Assembly: GCA_020056865.1 (NCBI GenBank)
Contig: JAGVGX010000111.1
Location: forward strand, 1-63,021
Origin: Desulfobacterales bacterium
Lineage (GTDB): Bacteria; Desulfobacterota; Desulfobacteria; Desulfobacterales; BuS5
DNA length: 63,021 nucleotides
Direction of reading: 5' to 3'
Of this stretch, positions 16,609 to 25,191 are shown piece by piece. A program made the translations under genes and the position numbers. Under the pieces are notes generated by a model that made no database searches, had not been told where the DNA came from, and worked only from the letters and a program-made list of their open reading frames with translations. How positions within the stretch are numbered: position 1 is the first letter of the stretch; every line of letters starts with the position of its first letter.

Positions 16609-17951
16609 GCTTTCTGAAATTGCGTGAGCACTGGGGGACTTTTTGTCTGGCCTTTGGAGTAATATAATACCCCCAAATAATACCAGAATATTACGCTTGT
16701 AGCCCTGCTATCCAGCGTTGGATTAAATAAGGAATCAAAGATGATCAGCAAGAGGATGATAATTACTATGTTTATAGAAGGATTGTTTTTAATGCTGTTG
16801 GTTTTCTTGTCCACAAAATTCATTTTAAGTATTGAATAAATAATCACAAGATATGCAAATAGGAGAAATATGCCTCCTTGCCCCAGAAACGAAAGGAATT
16901 GACTATCAGCGCCTAGATTAGCATCTTTCCCTAATGAGGCAGCACTGGTATAGGCCCCTAAGCCAGCGCCCCAAAACAAATGGTTTTGAATAATGTCATA
17001 CCAGCCTAAAACCCTTCCGCCCAAGGATGAAGAAAAGATCATCCTATTTAGATATCTATTTTTTACCACATCGCCTACTAATGCATCCAGAACGTTTAAA
17101 GAAGCAACATTAAAGTATAGAACAATGAATGCACACAGGAGGCAGCCGATCAACCATGCCGCACGCTTTTTATTTGTAATAAAATGCTTTGCGATTAATG
17201 CTATTACTAATCCGACCAGGGTTCCTCTGGAGCCGGCCAACAAAATGCCTACAACCAAACAAGCATATCCGAGCCACTTAACTGGCCCTTTTAAAATTGT
17301 ATCTTCGCTATAGTATAAGAAAAGAATCCCTATGATAAAATAAATGGCTGCTTCCCTGAAGCCAGAAAAAATTGACATATACCTATATACTCCCATGTCA
17401 GCTAAATAGTTGGCTCCTACGGTGGCCGATCCGCTGGTTATCCATGCTTTTTCGAACGGAAAATAATTATTTGACCACTGAAGAAAAATATATGCAGTAG
17501 CAAAAATAATTATTATAAATAAAAAAACTGAAAATTTATCTTTGAAAAAATCGTAACCGAAACCTTTTTTTAGAATCGCTTCTTTTCCCAAAAAAAAGAA
17601 AAATATATAAATCACAAACATTTTTATATATGCTACTGAAATGAGTATGTTCGATAAAAAGACAGTGCCGGTAACAAACAATGAAAATAAAAAGAAAAAT
17701 AACGTCTTATTTATGGATAATAAATGCTTAATTTTATAAGCGATATAAAACAATAAGAAAAAATCTGGAATTAAAAGCACGGCTGTATATAAGCGCCCAG
17801 GATCGCTTGAAATAAATAAAAATCTTTTGAAGAAATTCGAAAGTACAACTAATGCTAAAACATAAATCAGACAACTTCTGAAAAGAAAACCAAAAATGCC
17901 GGCAATGGAAATATATAATCCGATAACCAAAAAAGACATATTAGCTGCCAA
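16605..17951 (-). CDS. O-antigen polymerase / ligase-like membrane protein (Wzy candidate)
   Basis: This is a hydrophobic protein with about 10-12 membrane segments. The sequence GSRGTLVGLVIALIA and the large periplasmic loop ending in HLFWGAGLGAY are typical of the O-antigen ligase/polymerase (Wzy_C/WaaL) superfamily. With the flippase at 44869, the Wzz at 8662 and the PglC-like transferase it completes a Wzx/Wzy-dependent assembly route. Polymerase and ligase cannot be told apart by sequence; its position among assembly genes favours polymerase. Confidence 0.82.
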   Translation of the reverse strand: MAANMSFLVIGLYISIAGIFGFLFRSCLIYVLALVVLSNFFKRFLFISSDPGRLYTAVLLIPDFFLLFYIAYKIKHLLSINKTLFFFLFSLFVTGTVFLSNILISVAYIKMFVIYIFFFFLGKEAILKKGFGYDFFKDKFSVFLFIIIIFATAYIFLQWSNNYFPFEKAWITSGSATVGANYLADMGVYRYMSIFSGFREAAIYFIIGILFLYYSEDTILKGPVKWLGYACLVVGILLAGSRGTLVGLVIALIAKHFITNKKRAAWLIGCLLCAFIVLYFNVASLNVLDALVGDVVKNRYLNRMIFSSSLGGRVLGWYDIIQNHLFWGAGLGAYTSAASLGKDANLGADSQFLSFLGQGGIFLLFAYLVIIYSILKMNFVDKKTNSIKNNPSINIVIIILLLIIFDSLFNPTLDSRATSVIFWYYLGVLYYSKGQTKSPPVLTQFQKA

Positions 17952-18972
17952 TTAAAAATTCTTCCATTTGTTTATCACCCAGCCCCCAATTATCTCTATT
18001 ATAAACATAAGAGCGCCGTTCTTCAACCATATCAACTATCGTACTTCTAATAAACTCTCTGGACGACATACTGTGGTTTGCTTTATCCAAACAACTTTTT
18101 GAAGGGATAAACTTACATCCCACTCCAGCCATAATTTCCGATAAATAATAGGGCATTCTCAATTTATTAAACGTTTTCTTTAAAAAAACATAAGAAGGTT
18201 TTTTCCACCTTGAATCATGATCAATATGATATAGTCTAATCGGTTTCTTAAAAACATATTGTTCTGCACCAGATAAGTGGGCCATATATAGCAAAACATC
18301 ATCTCCACCAAGCGCTAACCCTTCGGGAAAACCATGAATATTATGCCATCTTTCTCTTGAGAATAACATAAAGTCACCTGGGGCCTTATCGTGGAGAATA
18401 GGAAGCCCCCTTTTAAAGATAAAATCAAGTGGACCGGATGTATAAATATCAATAATATTATTTTCGCAATATGAAAGTTGCTCATCAAGAGAATTGATAT
18501 TCAAAACACTCCTGTTAACATCGCATCTATCAATTCTATACATGAAGTCTTCATGGAGTTGTTTTTTAGAAATAAAATTGATTAAATCACTTGAGAACAA
18601 CACATCAGTTACGGTAGATAAAATAAACTTTCCTTTTGACCGTCTTATACCAACATTCCATGGTGTCAAATCGCGTATACTGTAATCATCGGTCCATTCA
18701 TAATCCCTATCAAGCGATAATGGCGAAACAACAACAGTTCTTATCTCACAATATTTTAAATCATCCGGCCACGGATACGCATCCTTCAAAAGGGGCCTGT
18801 TTGGAGGAGGCAACCAATCCACCAGCACAACTTCTGAATCTATTTTAAACCTTTCCATTTGAGAAATAATGCCATTTAAACAAACCCATGTTCTACGAAA
18901 CATATCTGATCCACGATTGTCATTTCTAGAAACAACCACTACGCTTAAGTAAGGATTTGTAATAGTACCCAT
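17941..18972 (-). CDS. Glycosyltransferase, GT2/GT-A like
   Basis: The N-terminus reads LSVVVVSRNDN, a GT-A type opening. TVTDVLFSSDLI (a possible metal/nucleotide site), KAPGDFMLFSRERW and the GGDDVLLYM segment resemble galactosyltransferase-like GT2 members. It has 343 residues and no membrane segment. Substrates are unknown. It overlaps the polymerase gene by 11 bases. Part of the N-terminal domain is less typical than in standard GT2 proteins, so I put moderate weight on the family. Confidence 0.7.
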   Translation of the reverse strand: MGTITNPYLSVVVVSRNDNRGSDMFRRTWVCLNGIISQMERFKIDSEVVLVDWLPPPNRPLLKDAYPWPDDLKYCEIRTVVVSPLSLDRDYEWTDDYSIRDLTPWNVGIRRSKGKFILSTVTDVLFSSDLINFISKKQLHEDFMYRIDRCDVNRSVLNINSLDEQLSYCENNIIDIYTSGPLDFIFKRGLPILHDKAPGDFMLFSRERWHNIHGFPEGLALGGDDVLLYMAHLSGAEQYVFKKPIRLYHIDHDSRWKKPSYVFLKKTFNKLRMPYYLSEIMAGVGCKFIPSKSCLDKANHSMSSREFIRSTIVDMVEERRSYVYNRDNWGLGDKQMEEFLIGS

Positions 18973-18981
18973 TTCTTTTTT

Positions 18982-19980
18982 TTAATAAAAATCCTGCGTG
19001 GAATACAAGACTACCTGACTGCCTAGCGCTTCAAAACCGAAGGGAACATGTAATAAGTATTTTAGTTTCTCTTTAATGCGTACATGATTTTCCGGCAATG
19101 CAAATAAAAGAATAAACCCCCCTCCGCCAGCTCCAAGCAATTTGCCACCTAAAGTCCCCGCTTTTAGAGCCTCTTCGTAAATCTCATCGATTTTGGTTGT
19201 GGAAATTAAATTTGTCAGGCTTCTTTTGATATTCCACGATTCATTCAACATCTTGCCAAAATCACTTATATCGCTAGAATCACGATTGAGAACGCTAATT
19301 GCTTCATCTACCATATCCATCATAGTCTTGAGCTCGGACTTTCGGTTTTGTGTTTGTTTGATCTGTTCAACTGCGATGTTTGACGCCTCGCGAGAAAAAC
19401 CGGTAAAGAACAACAAGAGATGTGACTGCAATAAATCAAGCCTGTCCTTGTTAATTGTAATAGGATGAACATAAAACTCGTTATCTCCGCCGAATTTAAT
19501 TTTATTAAACCCACCAAAGGCCGTAGCAACTTGATCTTGTGATCCCACGTTTTCCTTAATAAGTTTCTGCTCGACGTGAATTGCGTCGGAAGCCAATCGT
19601 CTCTTGGTTACAACTTTCCCTTTCAGCGCATACAGTGAATGCAACAACCCCACCGTAAATGACGAACTGGAACCTACCCCAGACTGCGCAGGAATATCAC
19701 TCGTGTGCACTATCTCGACTCCTCTATCAACCTCCATAAACCTTAAACACTCCCTAACTGAAGGATGTTTTATCTCTCCGATATCTTGAACCTCTTCGCG
19801 CACCCTATATCTAACTAAATGTTTATAATTAAAAAATGGCGGTAAGTATCTGCAACTAATGTAACAATATTTATTAAATGTTGTGCTAAGGACAACGCCG
19901 CCGTGTTCCTTATACCAAACGGGGTAATCTGTTCCACCACCGAAAAAAGACATGCGAAATGGCGTTCGTGTTATTATCAT
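18982..19980 (-). CDS. GHMP kinase, heptose-7-phosphate kinase (HddA)-like
   Basis: The protein starts MIITRTPFRMSFFGGGTDYP and has the GHMP ATP loop PAQSGVGSSSS (97-107) and the C-terminal LGAGGGGFILL motif. This pattern matches D-glycero-alpha-D-manno-heptose 7-phosphate kinases (HddA), which phosphorylate the anomeric carbon on the way to GDP-heptose. A GmhA-type isomerase occurs at 62336, but I see no GmhB phosphatase and no HddC guanylyltransferase in the window. The substrate may therefore be another sugar, for example a product of the split transketolase a little upstream. Confidence 0.82.
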   Translation of the reverse strand: MIITRTPFRMSFFGGGTDYPVWYKEHGGVVLSTTFNKYCYISCRYLPPFFNYKHLVRYRVREEVQDIGEIKHPSVRECLRFMEVDRGVEIVHTSDIPAQSGVGSSSSFTVGLLHSLYALKGKVVTKRRLASDAIHVEQKLIKENVGSQDQVATAFGGFNKIKFGGDNEFYVHPITINKDRLDLLQSHLLLFFTGFSREASNIAVEQIKQTQNRKSELKTMMDMVDEAISVLNRDSSDISDFGKMLNESWNIKRSLTNLISTTKIDEIYEEALKAGTLGGKLLGAGGGGFILLFALPENHVRIKEKLKYLLHVPFGFEALGSQVVLYSTQDFY

Positions 19981-19992
19981 TTTCGAGCCCTC

Positions 19993-20919
19993 TTAGTAAT
20001 TTGCAGCATCAGTTGGCAACAGGTGCCAACCTGACATGTTCTGTAAATACGTTAATTCATCATTAACGATTTTAACGCAAAAATGAGATCGATACCCATC
20101 GGCCCTAAAGCCCAAACCCGTCATTATATCTTTAGGTAGTGCGGTCGTATTTTCCCATGTAGACAGTATGTCAATGCCGTCATTTTTTAAAGTGGCTCTA
20201 ACACCTTCAAAAAGACACTTTAACTTAACAGGATTATCCAATGGGCATTCATAATCAACAATATCCCCGATTACATTGCCGATCGTAGAATCCATAAATT
20301 TTTTTACGATCGCGTATTCACCGGTCTCGAGCCGCAACATGTCATATGAATACATCGGATTCAAAGTGTATCGCCACTTTCTGTAGGGTTCGGAATGATC
20401 GAACATCATAAAGCCGCCAGCATTGCCAGACATCGTTCTGAAGTTGGTATTTTTAGTTATGCATTGCCGTTCAAGTTCTTTATCTTGCGGTCCGGACAAC
20501 GATTTAAGCGTAATGGTCTTTAAGGATCCGATAGCTTTGAAACCAAAACTTTTCTCGCACGCTATATTCGCCTGATCATTAGCAATCACGCATAAAAGGT
20601 CCAGATCATTAAAATAATTAATGGCCATTTCTCCAAGTTTTTTGAAGATGCCTTTCCCTTGCCACTTAGGCAAGACGCCCAGCCAGCTAGCATGGCCACA
20701 CTTAATACCGCCACTCAATTCCCTTTTTTGAATACCAAAAGAGCCAATAAGCTCGTCATCTGCAAAAGCGCACATTACCACTACCGGAACGATGTTCTTA
20801 AAACATTGCCAAACATAGAACTCCCCGGAGCGCTGAACTTTGAACATCGAGCCAACGAGCCCAGCCAAAGCTTCTGCATCTTCCAAAACCGCTGGTCTAT
20901 AGGTTATCTCCTTATTCAT
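19993..20919 (-). CDS. GNAT family N-acetyltransferase
   Basis: This is a 308-residue protein with a GNAT core at the N-terminus: WLGVLPKWQGKGIFKKLGE carries the QGKG acetyl-CoA pyrophosphate loop, followed by ANDQANIACEKSFGFKAIG. The second half (about 160-308) has a further acyltransferase-like region. A natural role is acetylation of an amino or hydroxy group on a sugar nucleotide, but no DegT-type aminotransferase is present nearby to make an amino sugar. It overlaps the RmlC-like gene start by four bases. Confidence 0.75.
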   Translation of the reverse strand: MNKEITYRPAVLEDAEALAGLVGSMFKVQRSGEFYVWQCFKNIVPVVVMCAFADDELIGSFGIQKRELSGGIKCGHASWLGVLPKWQGKGIFKKLGEMAINYFNDLDLLCVIANDQANIACEKSFGFKAIGSLKTITLKSLSGPQDKELERQCITKNTNFRTMSGNAGGFMMFDHSEPYRKWRYTLNPMYSYDMLRLETGEYAIVKKFMDSTIGNVIGDIVDYECPLDNPVKLKCLFEGVRATLKNDGIDILSTWENTTALPKDIMTGLGFRADGYRSHFCVKIVNDELTYLQNMSGWHLLPTDAANY

Positions 20920-21431
20920 TTAACAAACGCCCCATATTCATCACGTTGAGACAATATGGGATTTTTGACAGGCCACCAAATTTTAAAACGAGGTTCATCC
21001 CATTTAAAGGTGAACTGTTTTGTTGGGTTGTAATATGTCGACTGTTTATAATGAAATATAGCCTGTTCACTGAGAACTAAATGTCCATTTCCGTGCATAG
21101 GTGGAATCAAAACCTGCTGCCTATTATTATCCGAGAGAACAAAGGATTGCCACTTGCCAAAATTAGTGGAAGTTTCATCACAATTTACCACAATCAAGTA
21201 AAACTTTCCGTATGGGCAAGACACAAGTTTCCAAGTCTCCATATCTCCATGTAATCCTCGAAGCACAAATCTGGATGAAACCGAAATGTCGTCCTGAACG
21301 AATTTCATACAAATACCGGCTTCGTAATAAAGTTTTTCATTATATGTTTCCACATACTGCCCTCGAAAATCTTCAAATACTTCTGGTTGAATGACCAACA
21401 CCCCTTCAAGATTGCATTTTGTGACTTTCAT
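20916..21431 (-). CDS. RmlC-like cupin (dTDP-4-keto-sugar 3,5-epimerase family)
   Basis: The features VFEDFRGQYVETYN, QDDISVSSRFVLRGLHGD (His61 equals the catalytic base) and GNGHLVLSE mark the RmlC family, which epimerises C3/C5 of 4-keto-6-deoxy sugar nucleotides. The YNP segment is kept, while the usual Gln after RGLH is replaced by Gly-Asp. It is 171 residues long, a normal length. It sits directly after the split transketolase, and no RmlA/RmlB/RmlD set is next to it, so its substrate is probably not dTDP-4-keto-rhamnose. Confidence 0.83.
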   Translation of the reverse strand: MKVTKCNLEGVLVIQPEVFEDFRGQYVETYNEKLYYEAGICMKFVQDDISVSSRFVLRGLHGDMETWKLVSCPYGKFYLIVVNCDETSTNFGKWQSFVLSDNNRQQVLIPPMHGNGHLVLSEQAIFHYKQSTYYNPTKQFTFKWDEPRFKIWWPVKNPILSQRDEYGAFVK

Positions 21432-22312
21432 AAACCCCTCTTAGTTATATAAAGTTCTCTTTCCACACGATGTCGAATCCCGGCGGCATCAAGTCCAAGT
21501 TTTCTCCGAATATCTTCAAGCTTTCCATAATAACCACAAAACTCATCCGGCAATCCATGATAGACTGCCTTGATAGCAGCATTAACATTAAGCGCCTCAA
21601 AAAGCCCATAAGCATCATGAACAACAACAAATTTGGTTTCCGCAAATCGGTTTACAAGATCTTTGTCCAGCGGCTTTATAGTATGAAAATAAATAATATT
21701 CACTGGCATATCTGAACAGGCCGCAAGGACGTTGCCAAGAATAGGCCCGGCAGTCGCAACCGTCAAACTTGAACCCTTAACTTCTCTAATAATAACGCCT
21801 CTCCCAAACTCAACTGGTAAATCCAGACCATGCTCGTCAACGGCAATCCGCATATAAGATGGATTGCCGTTTTTATAACATGCGGTAAAAAGGATATCGA
21901 ACTCCTTTTTAGAGCCTGGCTGCATAACCTCCATTCCCGGAAGCATTCGCATTAGTTCGAGATCTGTGTAACAATGATGTGTAGCACCGTCCCAAGCATA
22001 GTCGAATGAACCGCCACAGGTTACAATTGTACATCCCAATCGGTTGTAGCAGACATCTAGTTTAACCTGTTCGTAACTTCGTTCAGTAACAAACGGGGCT
22101 ATGGTATGAACAACGGGATAAAAACCCGCCGCGCTCATTCCGGCAGCCATACTTATAAGCGTGTTTTCACATATTCCAACGTTCAGAAGACGATCTGGAT
22201 AACGTTCGACAAATTCGTTAAAGAGATAATAACTGATGTCACCAAACAGCATAACCAATTTGTCATCATTCTCAGCTAATCTCAATGCAGTGTCCCTAAA
22301 CTGTTTTCGCAT
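21428..22312 (-). CDS. Transketolase, C-terminal subunit (split enzyme)
   Basis: The subunit carries the pyrimidine-binding and C-terminal domains of transketolase. The activating Glu49 lies in VGICENTLISMAAG. The C-terminal domain has LTVATAGPILGNVLAAC and VVHDAYGLFEALN. Together with the upstream N-terminal subunit it forms a full two-gene transketolase of the type common in archaea and in glycan or secondary-metabolite clusters. It transfers two-carbon ketol units. Its position beside a sugar kinase, GNAT and RmlC-like enzyme suggests synthesis of an unusual ketose or branched sugar rather than central metabolism. Confidence 0.9.
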   Translation of the reverse strand: MRKQFRDTALRLAENDDKLVMLFGDISYYLFNEFVERYPDRLLNVGICENTLISMAAGMSAAGFYPVVHTIAPFVTERSYEQVKLDVCYNRLGCTIVTCGGSFDYAWDGATHHCYTDLELMRMLPGMEVMQPGSKKEFDILFTACYKNGNPSYMRIAVDEHGLDLPVEFGRGVIIREVKGSSLTVATAGPILGNVLAACSDMPVNIIYFHTIKPLDKDLVNRFAETKFVVVHDAYGLFEALNVNAAIKAVYHGLPDEFCGYYGKLEDIRRKLGLDAAGIRHRVERELYITKRGL

Positions 22313-23081
22313 CTAATTCTCCAAGAATTTTGTTTAACTCGTCCTTATTTGGACTTCGGCGGTGCCATGTGTAGACATTTTCTGTCAGCATTGAACTCCC
22401 CTTACCTTTGGTGGTATGTGCAACAATGGCTTGTGGGGTTCCATTTGTGCGATTATGAATAGCATCTTTTAAGGCATTTATATTATGTCCATCTACACTC
22501 ATAACATTAAAACCAAAAGCGGCAAATTTTTCTTCTGGTTTTGTGATGGGAAGACATCTGGACTGAGAAGAATTGTTGTCAAAAAGAACCGTTAGATTGT
22601 CGAGTTTAAAATTGGCGGCAACCATAGAGGCTTCCCATATAGTACCTTCATTGGATTCCCCATCGCCTATAAGCACAAAAACCTGTCTGGGAATCTTTGA
22701 CAATTTGAACCCGGTTGCTATTCCAACAGCCACGCCCATGCCGTGTCCAAGTGAGCCAGTTGATAGTTCAACGCCTGGAACCTTAAAGCGATCAGCATGA
22801 CATCCAAATTGCGACTCAAATGCACCAAAAGCAAACACATCCGAAATCGGAAAATAACCGTATTGAGCCAGAGTACAATAGAGCCCAAGTGCTGCATGTC
22901 CCTTACTGAGAATGAAAATATCACGTTCTGCCCAACCTGGCCGTTTTGGATCATGCCGCATCGTCTCATATACAGCGCGGAGCATCTCTACAATCGAAAA
23001 ACATGTCGGTATATGGCCATGACCGCTGTGATGGGAAATACGAAGTATATTCTGTCTTATTTCCTTAGATATTTTATCCAT
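22296..23081 (-). CDS. Transketolase, N-terminal TPP-binding subunit (split enzyme)
   Basis: This subunit binds the TPP diphosphate: GDGESNEGTIWEAS and the following FDNN form the canonical GDG...N motif (from about residue 140). Active-site histidines appear in HHSGHGHIP, SKGHAALG and SLGHGMG. I choose the ATG at 23081 (MDKISKEIRQN, 261 residues). The frame is open to a TTG at 23099, but that would overlap the previous gene. The stop overlaps the C-terminal subunit start by 17 bases, so the two are translationally coupled. Confidence 0.92.
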   Translation of the reverse strand: MDKISKEIRQNILRISHHSGHGHIPTCFSIVEMLRAVYETMRHDPKRPGWAERDIFILSKGHAALGLYCTLAQYGYFPISDVFAFGAFESQFGCHADRFKVPGVELSTGSLGHGMGVAVGIATGFKLSKIPRQVFVLIGDGESNEGTIWEASMVAANFKLDNLTVLFDNNSSQSRCLPITKPEEKFAAFGFNVMSVDGHNINALKDAIHNRTNGTPQAIVAHTTKGKGSSMLTENVYTWHRRSPNKDELNKILGELDAKTV

Positions 23082-23088
23082 ATGGTAA

Positions 23089-24567
23089 TCAGTTCCCAAG
23101 AAGCTTTCGCTTAAGCCTTATAGCGGTCATTTCTTGTATATGTTCCCTAGCTTCGGTCCCATATTTTTTTTCTATTATGTTTAAATATTTCGGGTTTTTG
23201 AAGTATGTATCAAAGGCATAATCCCTGAACTCCAGGACTTGCTTGGCCGTCAAAGATTCTGTAGGGAGCGGTTTGAATTCATAACCTTGAGATGCATACC
23301 CAAGCCATGTTTCGGGAAGCTCTATCCCTTTTTCCAAAGCCTCATTGTATAGATACGAGCCGGGGATAGCCATTGTGCAGAAGAAACTGGGAAAAGCTGC
23401 CATTAGTTCCAACGCCAAATTCAATGTATCTTGCATCGAATCATAATTATCTCCCGGAAGTCCGAACATGAAATTGGCACAAAAGTCTATTCCAGCATCG
23501 TATGCTTTCTTAACAGCGTTGCGTACCGCATCAGCATTATAATAATCCTTTGCGACATTAGCCCTAACTCTGCTGTTGCCTGTTTCTATTCCTAGTTTGA
23601 ACCAGTTAAAACCAGCTTTCTTTAATGTTCGTAAATGATCTTCAGGAATCTTGTCCAGTACGTCAACTCTGGCAAAGGCGTTAATATTTAAATTATACCC
23701 TCTTTCTATTATGCCTTCTGCAATCGGTAGATAATGATTTCGATTAAAAACAAATAATTCGTCATGAATATTGATGTGACGCACTCCATATTGTTTCACA
23801 AGGATATCAAGCTGTTTTAAAACCCATTCCGGTTTCCAATAGCGGATTTTGTGTTCTCCATAAGTGGAGTGTATGGCGCAGAAACTGCATTTATACGGAC
23901 AACCCAAGCTAGTGAAGATGGAGACGAACTTGGTCCGCTCGCTGAAGTCCTTGAGGCACATCCAGCTAAATGCCCTGTATTTATCCATAGGCAGAAGATC
24001 CCATGCTACGTCTGTGAGTTCGGATGTTAGATCTTCTATATTCTTCGCCGCCGGAGCAGATAGTATTTCGCCATTCTCCGCTTTCCACCAGAGCCCGGGG
24101 ACATTACTCCGTGGTTTTCCTTCAAGAAAACCTACAAGGGTTCGAAAGCCCTCTCCTTTAACAAGAATATCGCAAGCCCCCTCACGAAGAGTTCGTTCAG
24201 GCAGAGCTGATGGATGCCATCCGGTAAGTATTAACGGGGTATTTGGCATCTTTTCCTTGATTTCTTGGCAAAGCTGTTGAACAGCAACCATAATAGGAGT
24301 AGAGACATTTGCCTGCTGACTATAGCAAACAATCGCCACGTTTTTAGGATTGGCCTTGTTTAGCAAGTCAACGGTCTCGCCGAAATCAAGGTTCAGAGCA
24401 TTTGCGTCAAGTATGTCCACTTTAAAACCTTTATTACGAAGATATCCGGCGGTAAGCGCTGCCCAAAAGGGCGGATCAATGGCAGAAAAGACCTTACTTA
24501 AATCCTGATAAACTTTTTTGCTGGTTCCTCCAACATTAACTAATATAATGTCACAGTTTTGTTTCAT
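23089..24567 (-). CDS. B12-binding domain radical SAM protein
   Basis: This 492-residue protein has an N-terminal B12-binding-like domain (with LILTGWHPSALPE near 112) and a radical SAM domain with Cys223, Cys227 and Cys230 in CPYKCSFCA. The FKLGIETGNSRVRANV segment follows. It is immediately upstream of the split transketolase and downstream of a Nudix hydrolase. The chemistry is unknown, and a methylation or rearrangement on a sugar, lipid or nucleotide is possible. The gap to the Nudix gene is three bases. Confidence 0.86.
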   Translation of the reverse strand: MKQNCDIILVNVGGTSKKVYQDLSKVFSAIDPPFWAALTAGYLRNKGFKVDILDANALNLDFGETVDLLNKANPKNVAIVCYSQQANVSTPIMVAVQQLCQEIKEKMPNTPLILTGWHPSALPERTLREGACDILVKGEGFRTLVGFLEGKPRSNVPGLWWKAENGEILSAPAAKNIEDLTSELTDVAWDLLPMDKYRAFSWMCLKDFSERTKFVSIFTSLGCPYKCSFCAIHSTYGEHKIRYWKPEWVLKQLDILVKQYGVRHINIHDELFVFNRNHYLPIAEGIIERGYNLNINAFARVDVLDKIPEDHLRTLKKAGFNWFKLGIETGNSRVRANVAKDYYNADAVRNAVKKAYDAGIDFCANFMFGLPGDNYDSMQDTLNLALELMAAFPSFFCTMAIPGSYLYNEALEKGIELPETWLGYASQGYEFKPLPTESLTAKQVLEFRDYAFDTYFKNPKYLNIIEKKYGTEAREHIQEMTAIRLKRKLLGN

Positions 24568-24570
24568 AAA

Positions 24571-25191
24571 CTAAACCTCAAAAGTTTTGTTAGTTGTTAT
24601 AACTCTTTTAAGTATCAGTCTGGATAGAATTGCGCATGGACAGCTTAAGTAAATTTCACCGGATATTATTTTCTTTGCTACGTCTCTGATATGGATTAAT
24701 TCCACTGAGTAAACCTCATCATCATGTTTTTTTCTCATATCGAATTCCTTCTTTTTAAGTTGTATAGTAAATATACTTAGGAGAACTGGGATTCTTCCTG
24801 GCATCTCTGACATGGCTAATTCTGGTTTAAAACGTAATTTATCTTTAATTTCAATGCCGGTTTCTTCAGCGAATTCACGGGCCGCCGCGTCTCTAAGCGA
24901 TTCTCCATGCATAGAGTCGCCTGCCGGCAGTTCCAACGGACAGTCTCCTATTACTGGTCGCTTGACTCGCAACATCACAACACTTTTGTTGTCAACCATA
25001 GGCAATATCGCCACTTGGGGGCGTTGGGATTCATGAGTATAGTATCCTCCCCTTGACAAAACCCTAAACCACGGATTTTCATGTTCTATTGTTACAGGCC
25101 GAAGACCAGTACAAAGAAGTCTGGGCACGCTGTCTGGATCGCATATGGGCGCTCTCCTGAGCACCTTATTTTTTTTACAGGAAGATTTCAT
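24571..25191 (-). CDS. Nudix hydrolase
   Basis: A perfect Nudix box spans residues 91-113 (GDSMHGE...REFAEETGI), with all four key residues of the REUXEEXGU core. The 206-residue protein resembles ADP-ribose/ADP-sugar or NDP-sugar pyrophosphatases, which have the LELPAG lead-in. It sits between two B12/radical SAM genes, overlapping the upstream one by four bases. It may trim a nucleotide-linked sugar or remove a nucleotide by-product. The substrate is not evident. Confidence 0.9.
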   Translation of the reverse strand: MKSSCKKNKVLRRAPICDPDSVPRLLCTGLRPVTIEHENPWFRVLSRGGYYTHESQRPQVAILPMVDNKSVVMLRVKRPVIGDCPLELPAGDSMHGESLRDAAAREFAEETGIEIKDKLRFKPELAMSEMPGRIPVLLSIFTIQLKKKEFDMRKKHDDEVYSVELIHIRDVAKKIISGEIYLSCPCAILSRLILKRVITTNKTFEV

